Source: a virus
IMG/VR virus record: IMGVR_UViG_3300034374_004221
Span: 1-39,396 of that record
DNA length: 39,396 nt
Reading direction: 5' to 3' (one strand)
Within the stretch, counting starts at the first letter, position 1; each line of letters opens with the position of its first letter. The position numbers and the translations under genes are program-made. The notes under the pieces were generated by a model. The model was not told the origin of the DNA and made no database searches. It saw only the letters and a program-made list of their open reading frames with translations. This document shows positions 19,201 through 25,507 of the stretch, piece after piece.

Positions 19201-20092
19201 GTTCATTGCCAAGATTAACACCGCAGAGGCTGCCCGTATCGACAGCTCCGGCAGGTTGTTAGTTGGTACGTCTACTGCGCTTAGCGGCAGTGTCTATGCA
19301 AACTTTAACAGTAGCAATGCTCTTCTGCAGGTAGTCGGCAACAGCAGCGGGAATCCCCGTGGCGCAACGTTTGCACTTGGAAGAAGTCAAGCTGCTTCTG
19401 GCATTATCGCCAATGATTTTATTGGTGGCGTTATCTTTAGTGATAACGCTTCTGCTGAGTTTGCTCACATTTTCTGTTTTGCAGATGCCGCAGCTGGTAC
19501 GGGCGATCATCCGTCAAGACTAGTGTTCTCCACTACTGCCGACGGAGCGAACAGCCCGACGGAGCGGATGAGGATTGACAGTACGGGACGCTCTACTTAT
19601 AACGGCACCGGGAGTATTGTTATCAGCGCAGAAACTAGCTCTTCTGCTGGCACGACCAATCTTCTATATAAAGGTAGGCACAGTTCCACCGGCCTTGGGT
19701 CTGGTACAGATTGCTTTGTTGTTTACTCAAACGGCAACGTCGTCAACACCAACAACTCCTACGGCGCTCTCTCTGACATCAAGCTGAAGGAGAACATCGT
19801 TGATGCAAGCTCCCAATGGGATGACCTGAAGGCTCTCCAAGTTCGTAATTACAACCTTAAGGAAGGTCAGACCCACACCCAAATCGGTCTTGTCGCCCAA
19901 GAAGTTGAACTCGTCTCCCCTGGTCTTGTCAGCGAATCTCCTGATCGCGACGAAGACGGCAACGACCTCGGCACCGTCACCAAGAGCGTCAACTATTCGG
20001 TGCTCTACATGAAGGCAGTCAAGGCGCTACAGGAAGCAATGGAGCGCATCGAAACCCTTGAGCAGCGTCTAAATGATGCTGGCATTGCCTAG
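16262..20092 (+). CDS. Tail fibre with T7-type N-terminus and self-cleaving S74 chaperone
   Basis: 1276 residues. Residues 1-120 match the T7 gp17 N-terminal domain that docks on the tail (TYTSASGTTFALTN; LTAQDLNNSDKQNRFALQEF). Residues about 196-290 are tandem NAVTTAKI-type repeats, probably a triple beta shaft. About 310-1140 hold repeated beta modules (TGIYSPGADQ, RLRITS-G, RIDSSGRLLVGTS). The C-terminus is an intramolecular chaperone of peptidase family S74: LSDIKLKENI has Ser1171 and Lys1176 in the catalytic spacing, followed by GLVAQEVE and a final coiled coil. Autocleavage before Ser1171 would release about 106 residues after trimer folding. This is the host-recognition protein. Confidence 0.94.
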   Translation: MAFASVTYTSASGTTFALTNSDGNAIEYLRQSDISVTVNGTLQTLTTDYTFNAAGTAIVLNSAVSGATVVLSRATSITDATVSFTAGSTLTAQDLNNSDKQNRFALQEFSDLYGGLITGTGDLEALGGFIGSTETWVSDNAHAATTGAIEARVDSKIDDVLTGNVVAGNAITITDDSPASGQITIAVTDGAIDTAELANNAVTTAKITDSNVTTAKINDSAVTTAKINDAAVTTAKLANDSVTSDKIADGTIIAGDIANNAVTTAKIADSNVTTTKIANGAVTNAKVNASAAIAGTKIDPDFGSQTVETTGVFSAAGGAQATPSITFTGDLNTGIYSPGADQLAISTNSTGRLFIDASGRVGVGIANPGRSFVVDGVDDTIVAAFQSTATGCGFGLKDGTTTADNTVTLRAIGNDLVANAGGTERLRITSTGELQFKGNGTNGSPGSPAVSFNGSAPSNSLVIISTGRLGLGTSAPSAGLTVGLGSTSVPAAGSSGSSGPAALFGNSVGLQTYGLAVGATTAGLGYIQAQRADGTATTYNLTIQPNGGNVGIGTTSPDALLDVENSSGASEIQIKSLNASDCTLAFGDNADTDVGRIRYAHSANAMLFFTGANERCRIDSSGRLLVGTSSDTSAAKFIVQGLSSDSTAQGLIDIRRGTRPTAADTEIGSIRFKSGATDTRYAQISCFSDGASSSDLDIPGRLVFSTTADGASAATERMRITSSGQIQANGLGTAAAPILSFTTDNNTGIYSPGADQVAISTNGQGRLFVDASGDVRVEKTAAAQTALFSVKSIGGGGTTAKYALDCGSGTVTGDLLATANADVLGTGGLVLQTTTSHPIVFRTNSSGNEIGGNERLRITSDGKVGLGTSSPAADLHLSKTTGPVFRIGASASGGNNASTGRIEFYGGSSAGDGPGIKAVIDTESTTVTNRDFNLLFKTSTNVGSGEPLERLRINANGRVGIGTTSPGSALEIDAAAATSPFIAKINTAEAARIDSSGRLLVGTSTALSGSVYANFNSSNALLQVVGNSSGNPRGATFALGRSQAASGIIANDFIGGVIFSDNASAEFAHIFCFADAAAGTGDHPSRLVFSTTADGANSPTERMRIDSTGRSTYNGTGSIVISAETSSSAGTTNLLYKGRHSSTGLGSGTDCFVVYSNGNVVNTNNSYGALSDIKLKENIVDASSQWDDLKALQVRNYNLKEGQTHTQIGLVAQEVELVSPGLVSESPDRDEDGNDLGTVTKSVNYSVLYMKAVKALQEAMERIETLEQRLNDAGIA
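16858..17125 (+). repeat. Tandem in-frame repeats in the tail fibre shaft
   Basis: About eight imperfect units of roughly 30 bases encode (N/D)(N/S)AVTTAKI(N/A)D-like decapeptides. Units such as GCAGTAACCACTGCAAAAAT recur closely. Such a tract can expand or contract by slippage and change fibre length. Confidence 0.8.
17259..18582 (+). repeat. Dispersed long direct repeats in the tail fibre gene
   Basis: An imperfect direct repeat of about 80 bases occurs at 17259-17340 and again at about 18501-18582, encoding TGIYSPGADQ-AIST...RLF-DASG. Shorter copies recur outside it: GAACGCCTCCGCATCAC near 17530 and 18821, and ATCGACAGCTCCGGCAGG near 18113 and 19238. They are substrates for homologous domain swapping. 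Confidence 0.75.
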
Positions 20093-20112
20093 TAGTTCTA
20101 CTCACTAGGCGG

Positions 20113-20145
20113 GCAACCGGCCATTTCCAATTGGTTGCAAACCTT
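20113..20145 (+). terminator. Weak hairpin after the tail fibre gene
   Basis: GCAACC (20113-20118) and GGTTGC (20133-20138) form a 6-bp stem with a 14-base loop, followed by AAACCTTTT. The stem is short and the T-run is interrupted, so this may be only a partial terminator. Confidence 0.4.
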
Positions 20146-20174
20146 TTAAACTAATTCAGAAACAAGTTTCACCT

Positions 20175-20504
20175 ATGACTACTCCCGGAATTGACTTTCC
20201 TTTTACTACTTGGAAAGTTGCCAGTATGGAGCGCAACGTTTCGGACGGCGCAGTTTTTACTGTTCATTACACCGTGACTCGCTATAAGGATGGTGAGCAA
20301 GCTGGTGCTTATGGTTCTGTTGGACTGGAAGCTCCTGATCCTGCTTCGATGATTCCGTATCCCGATCTCGACGAAAACACTGTAATTGGTTGGGTCAAAG
20401 AAAAGCTTGGTGGTGACGAAAAGGTCACTGAAATTGACGCAGCTCTTGACGCACAGATTGACGAGAAGCTTGCACCTACTAAAGCCTCTGGAGTGCCGTG
20501 GTAA
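20175..20504 (+). CDS. Conserved-looking phage protein of unknown function
   Basis: 109 residues. The N-terminal half alternates beta-strand-like segments (WKVASMERNVSDGAVFTVHYTV, here WKVASMERNV then DGAVFTVHYTV). The C-terminal half has acidic helices and ends GVPW. Similar small proteins with a WKV...R...DG.V...HY pattern follow tail fibre genes in other podoviruses as far as I recall, but I cannot name a function. The 3' end overlaps the start of the next small gene by seven bases. Confidence 0.75.
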   Translation: MTTPGIDFPFTTWKVASMERNVSDGAVFTVHYTVTRYKDGEQAGAYGSVGLEAPDPASMIPYPDLDENTVIGWVKEKLGGDEKVTEIDAALDAQIDEKLAPTKASGVPW

Positions 20505-20626
20505 GAAAGACTCTTAACGGTAAGCCCGTCAAACTACCCCCTAAGCCGAAGCAGACTACCCAAGGGTCTAGCAAGAACAGCAAGCCTAAACGGGGTCAGA
20601 AGGCTTATCGAGGTCAGGGTCGCTGA
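20498..20626 (+). CDS. Very basic 42-residue protein
   Basis: A GTG at 20498 overlaps the previous stop codon (GTGGTAA) and opens a frame to TGA at 20624-20626. The product is 42 residues with many Lys, Arg, Pro, Gly and Gln (VKLPPKPKQ, KPKRGQKAYRGQGR) and no hydrophobic core. Composition suggests nucleic acid binding or disorder. The last 41 bases overlap the opposing - strand gene. It is short, so the call relies on the start/stop overlap and on absence of another + strand gene. Confidence 0.5.
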   Translation: MVRKTLNGKPVKLPPKPKQTTQGSSKNSKPKRGQKAYRGQGR

Positions 20627-20846
20627 ACGCTGGGTTGGAGATTTCGATATACCAACCCTTCTCTCCAAAAACGCCATTTTCCTTAATTTCTATTTGCGGC
20701 TGAGGGTATAACTCTTCAGTCGTTTCTTTGTATTTGCGTATTTCTTCATTTAAATTTGCAGTTGTTTTTGCGGTTCTCCACTCATCAATAATCCAATTAA
20801 GAAAGTATTCAATAAGCTGGGTAAAGAACAGTTTTAAAGGTCCCAT
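20586..20846 (-). CDS. Small membrane-anchored protein on the opposite strand
   Basis: 86 residues read leftward. Residues 1-22 are hydrophobic and aromatic (PLKLFFTQLIEYFLNWII), giving one likely membrane segment. A charged helix follows, then a beta-like end (GWYIEISNPAF). A good Shine-Dalgarno sequence, GGAGG, lies 8 bases before the ATG on the - strand. Bases 20627-20844 have no + strand candidate. Its ATG overlaps the ATG of the next + strand gene inside CATG, so the two genes diverge from the same four bases. The gene is more AT-rich than its neighbours. It may be a late acquisition; role unknown, with a lysis accessory or superinfection factor as possibilities. Confidence 0.6.
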   Translation of the reverse strand: MGPLKLFFTQLIEYFLNWIIDEWRTAKTTANLNEEIRKYKETTEELYPQPQIEIKENGVFGEKGWYIEISNPAFSDPDLDKPSDPV

Positions 20847-20970
20847 GCCGTTCGCCTCCGAACAACAGCGTAAGTACCTCTACGCTAAGAAACCAGAAGT
20901 AGCTCAGCAACTTGCCAAACACAACAGCTCAAAAGATGGCAAGATGAAAAAAGGTTATAAAACTAAGTAA
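20845..20970 (+). CDS. 41-residue basic phage protein of the MPF-SE-QR-YLYAK type
   Basis: Starts at ATG 20845 with AAAGG a few bases upstream. The sequence MPFASEQQRKYLYAKKPEVA matches a widespread small phage protein pattern (MPFKSE.QRRYL.AK.PEIA) that I recognise but for which I know no proven function. The end is Lys-rich. Reading from further upstream would run through the divergent - strand gene and is less likely. Confidence 0.75.
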   Translation: MPFASEQQRKYLYAKKPEVAQQLAKHNSSKDGKMKKGYKTK

Positions 20971-20974
20971 ACCA

Positions 20975-21463
20975 ATGCCCATCAAACGCGGAGGCCAAAC
21001 TCGTAGTAACGCGGGTCGCTACGCTCCTGAAGGCCAAGGAGCTACTCAACGAGGTGGACGTACTAGGACTCCTAGTGGTCGCTCTCGTCCCACTCAAACG
21101 GCTCGGCTTCCTCGGGCCAATATGCCGGGTACTGTGACCCCTTCAGGAGCTGCTAGAAGCCCTCAGGGTTCCGGTTTGAGCATCCTTAGTGATGTGATGA
21201 ACGTCATGAGTTCTTTGCGTCGTTTCGGCCCTGCAGCAGCTGCTTATGAGGTTTCTAAACCTCGCCCTACGGCTGGTGGTACTTTGACTGAAGCTCGGAA
21301 GCGTGGTGACTATAAACCTCAACAAGGTCCTAAAAATCCTCAAGAGGGTATGACTCGTGCTCAGTCTTTTGACCAAGCGTTTTCTAAAGCTCGGGGTGCT
21401 GGCGAAAAGTCATTTACTTGGCGTGGTCGGACCTACAACACCAAAATGAAAGGAGAACGCTAA
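20975..21463 (+). CDS. Basic Gly/Arg-rich phage protein with conserved C-terminal motif
   Basis: 162 residues. Residues 1-60 are a disordered Gly/Arg/Thr/Pro-rich region. The C-terminus (SFDQAFSKARGAGEKSFTWR followed by GRTYNTKMK) fits a motif seen at the end of small proteins in many podoviruses (F.KAF..AR.AG..TF.W.G..Y.T). Function unknown; a virion or assembly role is plausible given the location. The stop overlaps the next ATG (TAATG). Confidence 0.75.
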   Translation: MPIKRGGQTRSNAGRYAPEGQGATQRGGRTRTPSGRSRPTQTARLPRANMPGTVTPSGAARSPQGSGLSILSDVMNVMSSLRRFGPAAAAYEVSKPRPTAGGTLTEARKRGDYKPQQGPKNPQEGMTRAQSFDQAFSKARGAGEKSFTWRGRTYNTKMKGER

Positions 21464-21564
21464 TGGCTGACAAGAAGAAAGGACCCTGCTGGAAGGGTTA
21501 CGAAATGGTTGGTATGAAGAAGAAAGGCGGTAAACCCGTTCCCAATTGCGTTCCCAAGAAATGA
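21463..21564 (+). CDS. 33-residue Lys-rich protein with two cysteines
   Basis: ATG 21463 overlaps the preceding stop, and the TGA at 21562-21564 overlaps the next ATG. The product reads MADKKKGPCWKGYEMVGMKK and ends GGKPVPNCVPKK. The pattern PCWKGYE.VGMKKK...VPNCVP is shared with small proteins of other marine or freshwater phages as I recall. Two spaced Cys could form a disulfide or half a metal site. No function is known to me. Confidence 0.75.
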   Translation: MADKKKGPCWKGYEMVGMKKKGGKPVPNCVPKK

Positions 21565-21770
21565 AAAGCAAAAGCGGCTACGGAATGAAGAAGGACAAAG
21601 GCACCAAAATTGCTGGTAGTCCTAGTTTTGAGATCCGTCCAATTGAAATAGATCCTCCTCAGGAACCTGATGCAGTATCTAAACGAGCTTGGGAAAGGTT
21701 TACTCAAACTCCTGCGGGTGCTCGTTTAAAAGAGCGGGCTAGAAAAGTAGGCCAAAAATACAAAATCTAA
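21561..21770 (+). CDS. Small basic protein of unknown function
   Basis: 69 residues from the ATG in ATGA at 21561. The first half is Lys/Gly-rich and then Pro/Glu-rich (RPIEIDPPQEPD). The second half is a basic amphipathic helix (RAWERFTQTPAGARLKERAR). It is translationally coupled to both neighbours by overlapping start and stop codons. No domain recognised. Confidence 0.7.
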   Translation: MKSKSGYGMKKDKGTKIAGSPSFEIRPIEIDPPQEPDAVSKRAWERFTQTPAGARLKERARKVGQKYKI

Positions 21771-22018
21771 TGGACCCAGCATTCGTCCTTTCCCTAGTTC
21801 TTGGTGCTGCTTCTGTGGGAGGCGGTATCTTTGCTTGGTCTACTCGCAAGCTAGGAGATCTTGACCACCGTATTGACACTGTTGAAATTACTGTGCATCG
21901 AGATTTTGTTCGAAAGGACGACCTGATGCCGATGATTGACAGGATTGATCAGCAGGTTCAGCATATTGATGCAAAGCTCGATCGGATCCTGATCAATGGA
22001 CGAAATTTCCCTTCGTGA
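21770..22018 (+). CDS. Membrane-anchored coiled-coil protein, possible lysis factor
   Basis: 82 residues. One membrane segment near the N-terminus (FVLSLVLGAASVGGGIFAW, about residues 5-23), followed by an acidic/basic heptad-like helix (DLDHRIDTVEITVH; IDRIDQQVQHIDAKLDRIL). This topology is common in phage lysis-cassette proteins (holin-associated or spanin-like) and the next gene is a putative lysin. There is no lipobox. Exact role is inference from topology and context. Confidence 0.65.
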   Translation: MDPAFVLSLVLGAASVGGGIFAWSTRKLGDLDHRIDTVEITVHRDFVRKDDLMPMIDRIDQQVQHIDAKLDRILINGRNFPS

Positions 22019-22688
22019 CGTAGCTAAGTACTACAACAACCAGGATCACCAAAACTTTGCTCTTGATTTCTTGCAGGATCATATTCCTGAAGGGATCTTG
22101 GCAAAGTTTTCTGATCTTTGGCGGTCAGGACCTAAAAATACTCTTCCTAATAATCAACACGGAGTACTTCTCAAAGTCCCGTATGAATATCAACTTGATA
22201 ACGCAAGTGGTACTGGCTGGCGTGAGTGCTTTAGCTCTAGCTGCGCCATGGTAGCTAGGTACTACGGCAAAGTAAAGAACGACGACGAATACAACCGGAT
22301 TAGAAAGCGCTACGGAGACTCAACAAACAGCCAAGCTCAGCTTGACACCCTTGAGTACCTTGGACTACGCGCTAAATTCATTCAGAACGGCTCCCCAGAG
22401 CTCCTCAGACGCGAGTTAGACGCGGGTAGGCCTGTTGTAGTCGGTTGGCTACACAAAGGCCCTGTAGGGGCTCCTAGCGGGGGCGGACACTACTCTGTTG
22501 TTATTGGGTATCAAACCGGTGCTTGGATACATCACGACCCTAATGGTGAAGCCGATATGGTCCGTGGAGGCTATACCAATCACAGCAAAGGTAAAGAGGT
22601 GGTTTATAGCCAGAAAAATTGGAACAAAAGGTGGGAAGTAGAAGGTCCAGGTTCTGGGTGGGCTATTTTGATTGAGAACCCGTCCTAA
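21996..22688 (+). CDS. C39-like cysteine peptidase, putative endolysin
   Basis: 230 residues, overlapping the previous gene by 23 bases. The catalytic pattern of papain-like C39 peptidases is visible: Gln66 before the core (YEYQLDN), Cys78 in WRECFSSSCAM, His165 in GGGHYSVVIGY and Asp181 in HHDPNGEAD. The N-terminal 55 residues may be a wall-binding or regulatory part. No signal peptide is seen, so export would need a holin, and membrane proteins flank the gene. T7 uses an amidase for lysis, so this would be a different lysin. Acting on peptide cross-links of peptidoglycan is inferred. Confidence 0.75.
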   Translation: MDEISLRDVAKYYNNQDHQNFALDFLQDHIPEGILAKFSDLWRSGPKNTLPNNQHGVLLKVPYEYQLDNASGTGWRECFSSSCAMVARYYGKVKNDDEYNRIRKRYGDSTNSQAQLDTLEYLGLRAKFIQNGSPELLRRELDAGRPVVVGWLHKGPVGAPSGGGHYSVVIGYQTGAWIHHDPNGEADMVRGGYTNHSKGKEVVYSQKNWNKRWEVEGPGSGWAILIENPS

Positions 22689-22693
22689 TTTCC

Positions 22694-22858
22694 ATGGACT
22701 TTACTGATCCCGCTGTGCAAGCAGCATTGTGGTCACTAGCTTTTGTTCTGTCTGAACTGGTTGGTGCATCCAAACTTAAAGAAAACAGCCTCGTACAATT
22801 GGGGTTGAAGGCGTTCCGTGTTTTGTATGGCAGCTTCTCCAAAAAAGTCTCTAAATAA
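22694..22858 (+). CDS. Holin-like small membrane protein
   Basis: 54 residues from ATG 22694. A hydrophobic helix (VQAALWSLAFVLSELVGA, about 8-25) is followed by a short amphipathic basic end (LKENSLVQLGLKAFRVLYGS, then FSKKVSK). The pattern SE-hydrophobic-K-NS--Q---K is seen in small holin-like proteins of many tailed phages. It lies directly after the putative lysin and overlaps the small terminase start, matching the T7 arrangement of holin next to terminase. Confidence 0.65.
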   Translation: MDFTDPAVQAALWSLAFVLSELVGASKLKENSLVQLGLKAFRVLYGSFSKKVSK

Positions 22859-23099
22859 GACAGAAGGTCTCGCATCAGAAGACGATCTGTATTCGCTACA
22901 CCGTTTGGTGGCTACGAAACTGATTGATCAACTGAATCGTGATGACGTAAAAGCTTCTGACCTTGCTAACGCTATTAAGTTCCTCAAGGATCAAGGTATT
23001 ACTGCCCTTAACGGTGGTGACGTTAGCGCTATCTCCGAGATGATTTCTGCACTCCCAGAGGTAGATATCAAAAAGGTTAGAAGCTATATTGGTGCATAG
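22827..23099 (+). CDS. terS: Small terminase subunit (T7 gp18-like)
   Basis: 90 residues from ATG 22827 (a GTG nine bases upstream is possible). Basic start, then helical with SEDDLYSLHRLVATKLIDQL and VKASDLANAIKFLKDQGI, and a short C-terminal tail (VDIKKVRSYIGA). This matches small DNA maturase subunits of T7-like phages, which bind concatemer DNA and regulate the ATPase. The large subunit lies 550 bases downstream. A terminator follows directly. Confidence 0.82.
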   Translation: MAASPKKSLNKTEGLASEDDLYSLHRLVATKLIDQLNRDDVKASDLANAIKFLKDQGITALNGGDVSAISEMISALPEVDIKKVRSYIGA

Positions 23100-23129
23100 G
23101 GACACAAACCCTATATGTACCAACCAAGG

Positions 23130-23175
23130 CCCCCAGTATGGTGATTCACTCGCCATCTGGGGGTTTTGTGTATTT
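23130..23175 (+). terminator. Intrinsic terminator between small terminase and HNH gene
   Basis: CCCCCAG (23130-23136) pairs with CTGGGGG (23157-23163). Inside, ATGG (23138-23141) pairs with CCAT (23153-23156) with one bulged T. TTTTGTGTATTT follows. The ATG at 23138 lies inside the stem, which argues that it is not the start of the next gene. Confidence 0.82.
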
Positions 23176-23191
23176 AACGCCAGATGCAGCT

Positions 23192-23512
23192 ATGGCTAAC
23201 CTCCAAGCGCTACAGCGACGAGAAGCAGTCAAGCAGTGGAGACAATCAATCAAAGATGCGTTCGGTTGTAAATGTGCCTACTGCGGCACTAAAAGTGAAA
23301 AGCTGACTCTTGATCACATCCACCCCAAAACCAAAGGGGGAGAGGATCTAGCCACTAACATTGTTCCCGCTTGCAGCCGTTGTAACCACGAAAAAGGAAG
23401 TAATAACTGGAGAATGTGGTTTAAAAGCCGTCCTGACTATTGTGAGGAGCGTGAGTTTGTCATCGAACAATGGATGAATTGCCTCCTATGCCCAATCTCA
23501 ATCTCTCCTTAG
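23192..23512 (+). CDS. HNH endonuclease located between the terminase genes
   Basis: About 106 residues from the ATG at 23192, chosen because the earlier in-frame ATG (23138) is buried in the terminator. The HNH core is clear: CAYCGTKSEKLTLDHIHPKT, then NIVPACSRCNHEKGS. Two CxxC pairs bind structural zinc, DHI gives the catalytic His, and Asn/His follow. HNH proteins beside terminases assist packaging or concatemer cleavage in some phages. It could also be a free-standing homing endonuclease. The 3' end overlaps the next gene by 43 bases. Confidence 0.85.
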   Translation: MANLQALQRREAVKQWRQSIKDAFGCKCAYCGTKSEKLTLDHIHPKTKGGEDLATNIVPACSRCNHEKGSNNWRMWFKSRPDYCEEREFVIEQWMNCLLCPISISP

Positions 23513-23670
23513 AGCAATCCCTAAGGGTAGAGAGGATACGGCGAGAGATTCCAAACGCCTCTAGGGAAGACCTGGAGAAAATGACGCTTGAGTTAACAAG
23601 AATGAATTTGATCCTGCAGAATAACCTGAGCCAAGTATTTAAATGGGCTCACGATGCCAAGGCCGAATAA
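23470..23670 (+). CDS. nblA: NblA-like phycobilisome degradation protein
   Basis: 66 residues (a second in-frame ATG at 23488 would give 60, the usual NblA length). LNLSLEQSLRVERIRREIPN, then SREDLEKMTLELTRMNLILQ and NNLSQVFKW, follows the NblA pattern: L-LEQ near the start, a helix, SRE, a second helix with L..L/M, then N, then L..(L/F)K. In cyanobacteria NblA is a small helix-turn-helix dimer that links phycobilisomes to the ClpC protease so that the antenna is degraded. Phage copies are known from Microcystis, Planktothrix and some marine cyanophages. Here it is wedged between HNH and large terminase genes and overlaps both, so it would be transcribed with late genes. The call rests on pattern by eye. 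Confidence 0.8.
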   Translation: MDELPPMPNLNLSLEQSLRVERIRREIPNASREDLEKMTLELTRMNLILQNNLSQVFKWAHDAKAE

Positions 23671-25408
23671 ACAAACAGAAAAGCTTATCCAGGAAGCTGT
23701 AGAAAGTTTTCCTGTTTTTGCTACTCACCTTTGGCACTACCTTCGTCTACCAAGCCCCACACCGGTTCAGTATCAACTTGCTGACTACCTGCAGAACGGT
23801 CCTGACAGGCGGATCATCATGGCGTACAGGGGCTGCGGTAAAAGCTTCCTGACAGCTGGTTACGTCCTGTGGAGGCTACGGAGAAACCCAGACACTAAGG
23901 TGCTGGTGATCTCTGCAGCTCAAGACCGTGCAGATGCGTTCAGTGTGTTTTGCCATGACCTGCTTCGGAACTGGTTCATGGTCAAAGATCTATTTCCAAG
24001 CGATACCCAGCGGTTTAGCAAGGTTGCGTTTGATGTCTACGGTGCAAAACCAGACCAAAGCCCCAGCGTCCGATCAAGCGGTATCTTCGGTCAAATCACT
24101 GGAAGCCGTGCTGATCTCATCGTTGCTGATGACGTTGAAACACCCCAGTCCTGTGAAACCCAACTGATCCGAGACAAGCTACGGGAGTCGATTAAAGAGT
24201 TTGACTCGGTGATCAAGCCTGGTGGTGAGATCGTGTTCCTTGGAACCCCTCACACCCAAGACAGTATTTACGCAAAGCTTGAGCTAGCTGGTTACTCCTG
24301 CCGGATCTGGCCTGCTTTATACCCCACTGCAAAGAAGCTTAAGAACTACTACGGAGACCGCTTAGCACCCAAGATCCTTACAGATCTAGAAGAAGACAAA
24401 AGCCTTGCTGGACATCCTGTAGACCCTAAACGTTTTGATTGGGAAGAACTAGAAGCTCGACAGCTTTCTATTGGACGTTCAACGTTCAACCTCCAGTTCC
24501 TCCTCGACATCTCCCTAAGCGACGAGGAGCGATTTCCCCTCAAGCTCAAAGACCTTTGTGTGTTCCGCCTAAACCGCGAGAAAGGCCCAGATAAGGTCGT
24601 GTGGATGGCTAACGGCGATAAAGCCCTAGACCTTCCTTCTGTTGGTCTTCACGGCGATCTGTTCTACAAGCCTGCCCAGATTGGCTCTGAGTTTCTGGAT
24701 TACACCGGGGTTGTCATGAGTGTTGACCCCTCTGGACGCGGCTCTGACGAGCTCGGTTACGCAGTAGTCGCCTACTTGAACGGTAACCTCTTCCTTCTCG
24801 CTAGCGGTGGACTTCGAGGCGGTTACAGCGAACCGAATCTGAAAAAGCTGTCTCTTATCGCTAAAGAGTTCAAGGTCAAACAAATATTGGTCGAAAGCAA
24901 CCTCGGCCTCGGGATGTTCTCGGAGCTTCTCAAACGCTACCTTGGCGTGATTTACCCCTGCTCTATTGAAGAGGTCCGACACACAAAACAAAAGGAAGTC
25001 AGGATTATTGACACCCTTGAGCCTGTCCTTAATCAACACCGGTTGATGGTTGACACGGACGTAGTCACTCAAGACCTTGCCTCCACTGAGTGCTATCCAA
25101 GCGAAACTCGTTCCCAATACCAGCTCTTCTTCCAGCTCACCCGTATTACTAAGGAGAAGAACAGTATCCGGCATGACGACCGCTTAGACGCTTTGGCAAT
25201 GGCTGTGCAGTACTTTACGGAGTCCATGGCTCAAACGGAAAAGCAAGCTATGGACGCTCGTTTGGCTGAACAGTGGGAACTGGAACGAAAGTTTATCCAA
25301 GGCGATGGTGGCCTCTCTATTGATGCCATTGGATACGCAACAAGCCTTGAAGACCTTCAAAAAGCCTCTATGGCATCCATAGGCGGTTGTAACTGGCTCG
25401 ATTCGTAA
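23654..25408 (+). CDS. terL: Large terminase subunit (T7 gp19-like)
   Basis: 584 residues. ATPase domain: Walker A AYRGCGKS at residues 57-64 and Walker B LIVADD at 155-160, followed by the coupling region EIVFLGTPHTQDSIY. Nuclease domain of the RNase H fold: SVDPSGRGSDELG with Asp358, and HDDRLDALAMA with Asp512. It is the packaging motor and concatemer nuclease. Length matches T7 gp19 (586). It overlaps nblA by 17 bases. A 546-base stretch with no + strand gene follows. Confidence 0.97.
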   Translation: MPRPNKQTEKLIQEAVESFPVFATHLWHYLRLPSPTPVQYQLADYLQNGPDRRIIMAYRGCGKSFLTAGYVLWRLRRNPDTKVLVISAAQDRADAFSVFCHDLLRNWFMVKDLFPSDTQRFSKVAFDVYGAKPDQSPSVRSSGIFGQITGSRADLIVADDVETPQSCETQLIRDKLRESIKEFDSVIKPGGEIVFLGTPHTQDSIYAKLELAGYSCRIWPALYPTAKKLKNYYGDRLAPKILTDLEEDKSLAGHPVDPKRFDWEELEARQLSIGRSTFNLQFLLDISLSDEERFPLKLKDLCVFRLNREKGPDKVVWMANGDKALDLPSVGLHGDLFYKPAQIGSEFLDYTGVVMSVDPSGRGSDELGYAVVAYLNGNLFLLASGGLRGGYSEPNLKKLSLIAKEFKVKQILVESNLGLGMFSELLKRYLGVIYPCSIEEVRHTKQKEVRIIDTLEPVLNQHRLMVDTDVVTQDLASTECYPSETRSQYQLFFQLTRITKEKNSIRHDDRLDALAMAVQYFTESMAQTEKQAMDARLAEQWELERKFIQGDGGLSIDAIGYATSLEDLQKASMASIGGCNWLDS

Positions 25409-25432
25409 GTCCACTCAGAATCGCCTAGAAGG

Positions 25433-25454
25433 CCCCTGAAAAACCTTTTAGGGG
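25433..25454. terminator. Inverted repeat between convergent terL and the - strand gene
   Basis: CCCCTGAAA and TTTTAGGGG arms pair over 9 bp around an AACC loop. It lies between two genes that converge. No clean T-run follows on the + strand. Read leftward, the stem itself holds TTTTT. It may act as a weak bidirectional terminator. The surrounding 100 bases repeat AGGGGCC / GGGCCTCT words. Confidence 0.4.
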
Positions 25455-25507
25455 TCAGAGTACCTAAAAGGGATTAGAGGGGCCTTCCTGGGGCTTCTAG
25501 GGGCCTC

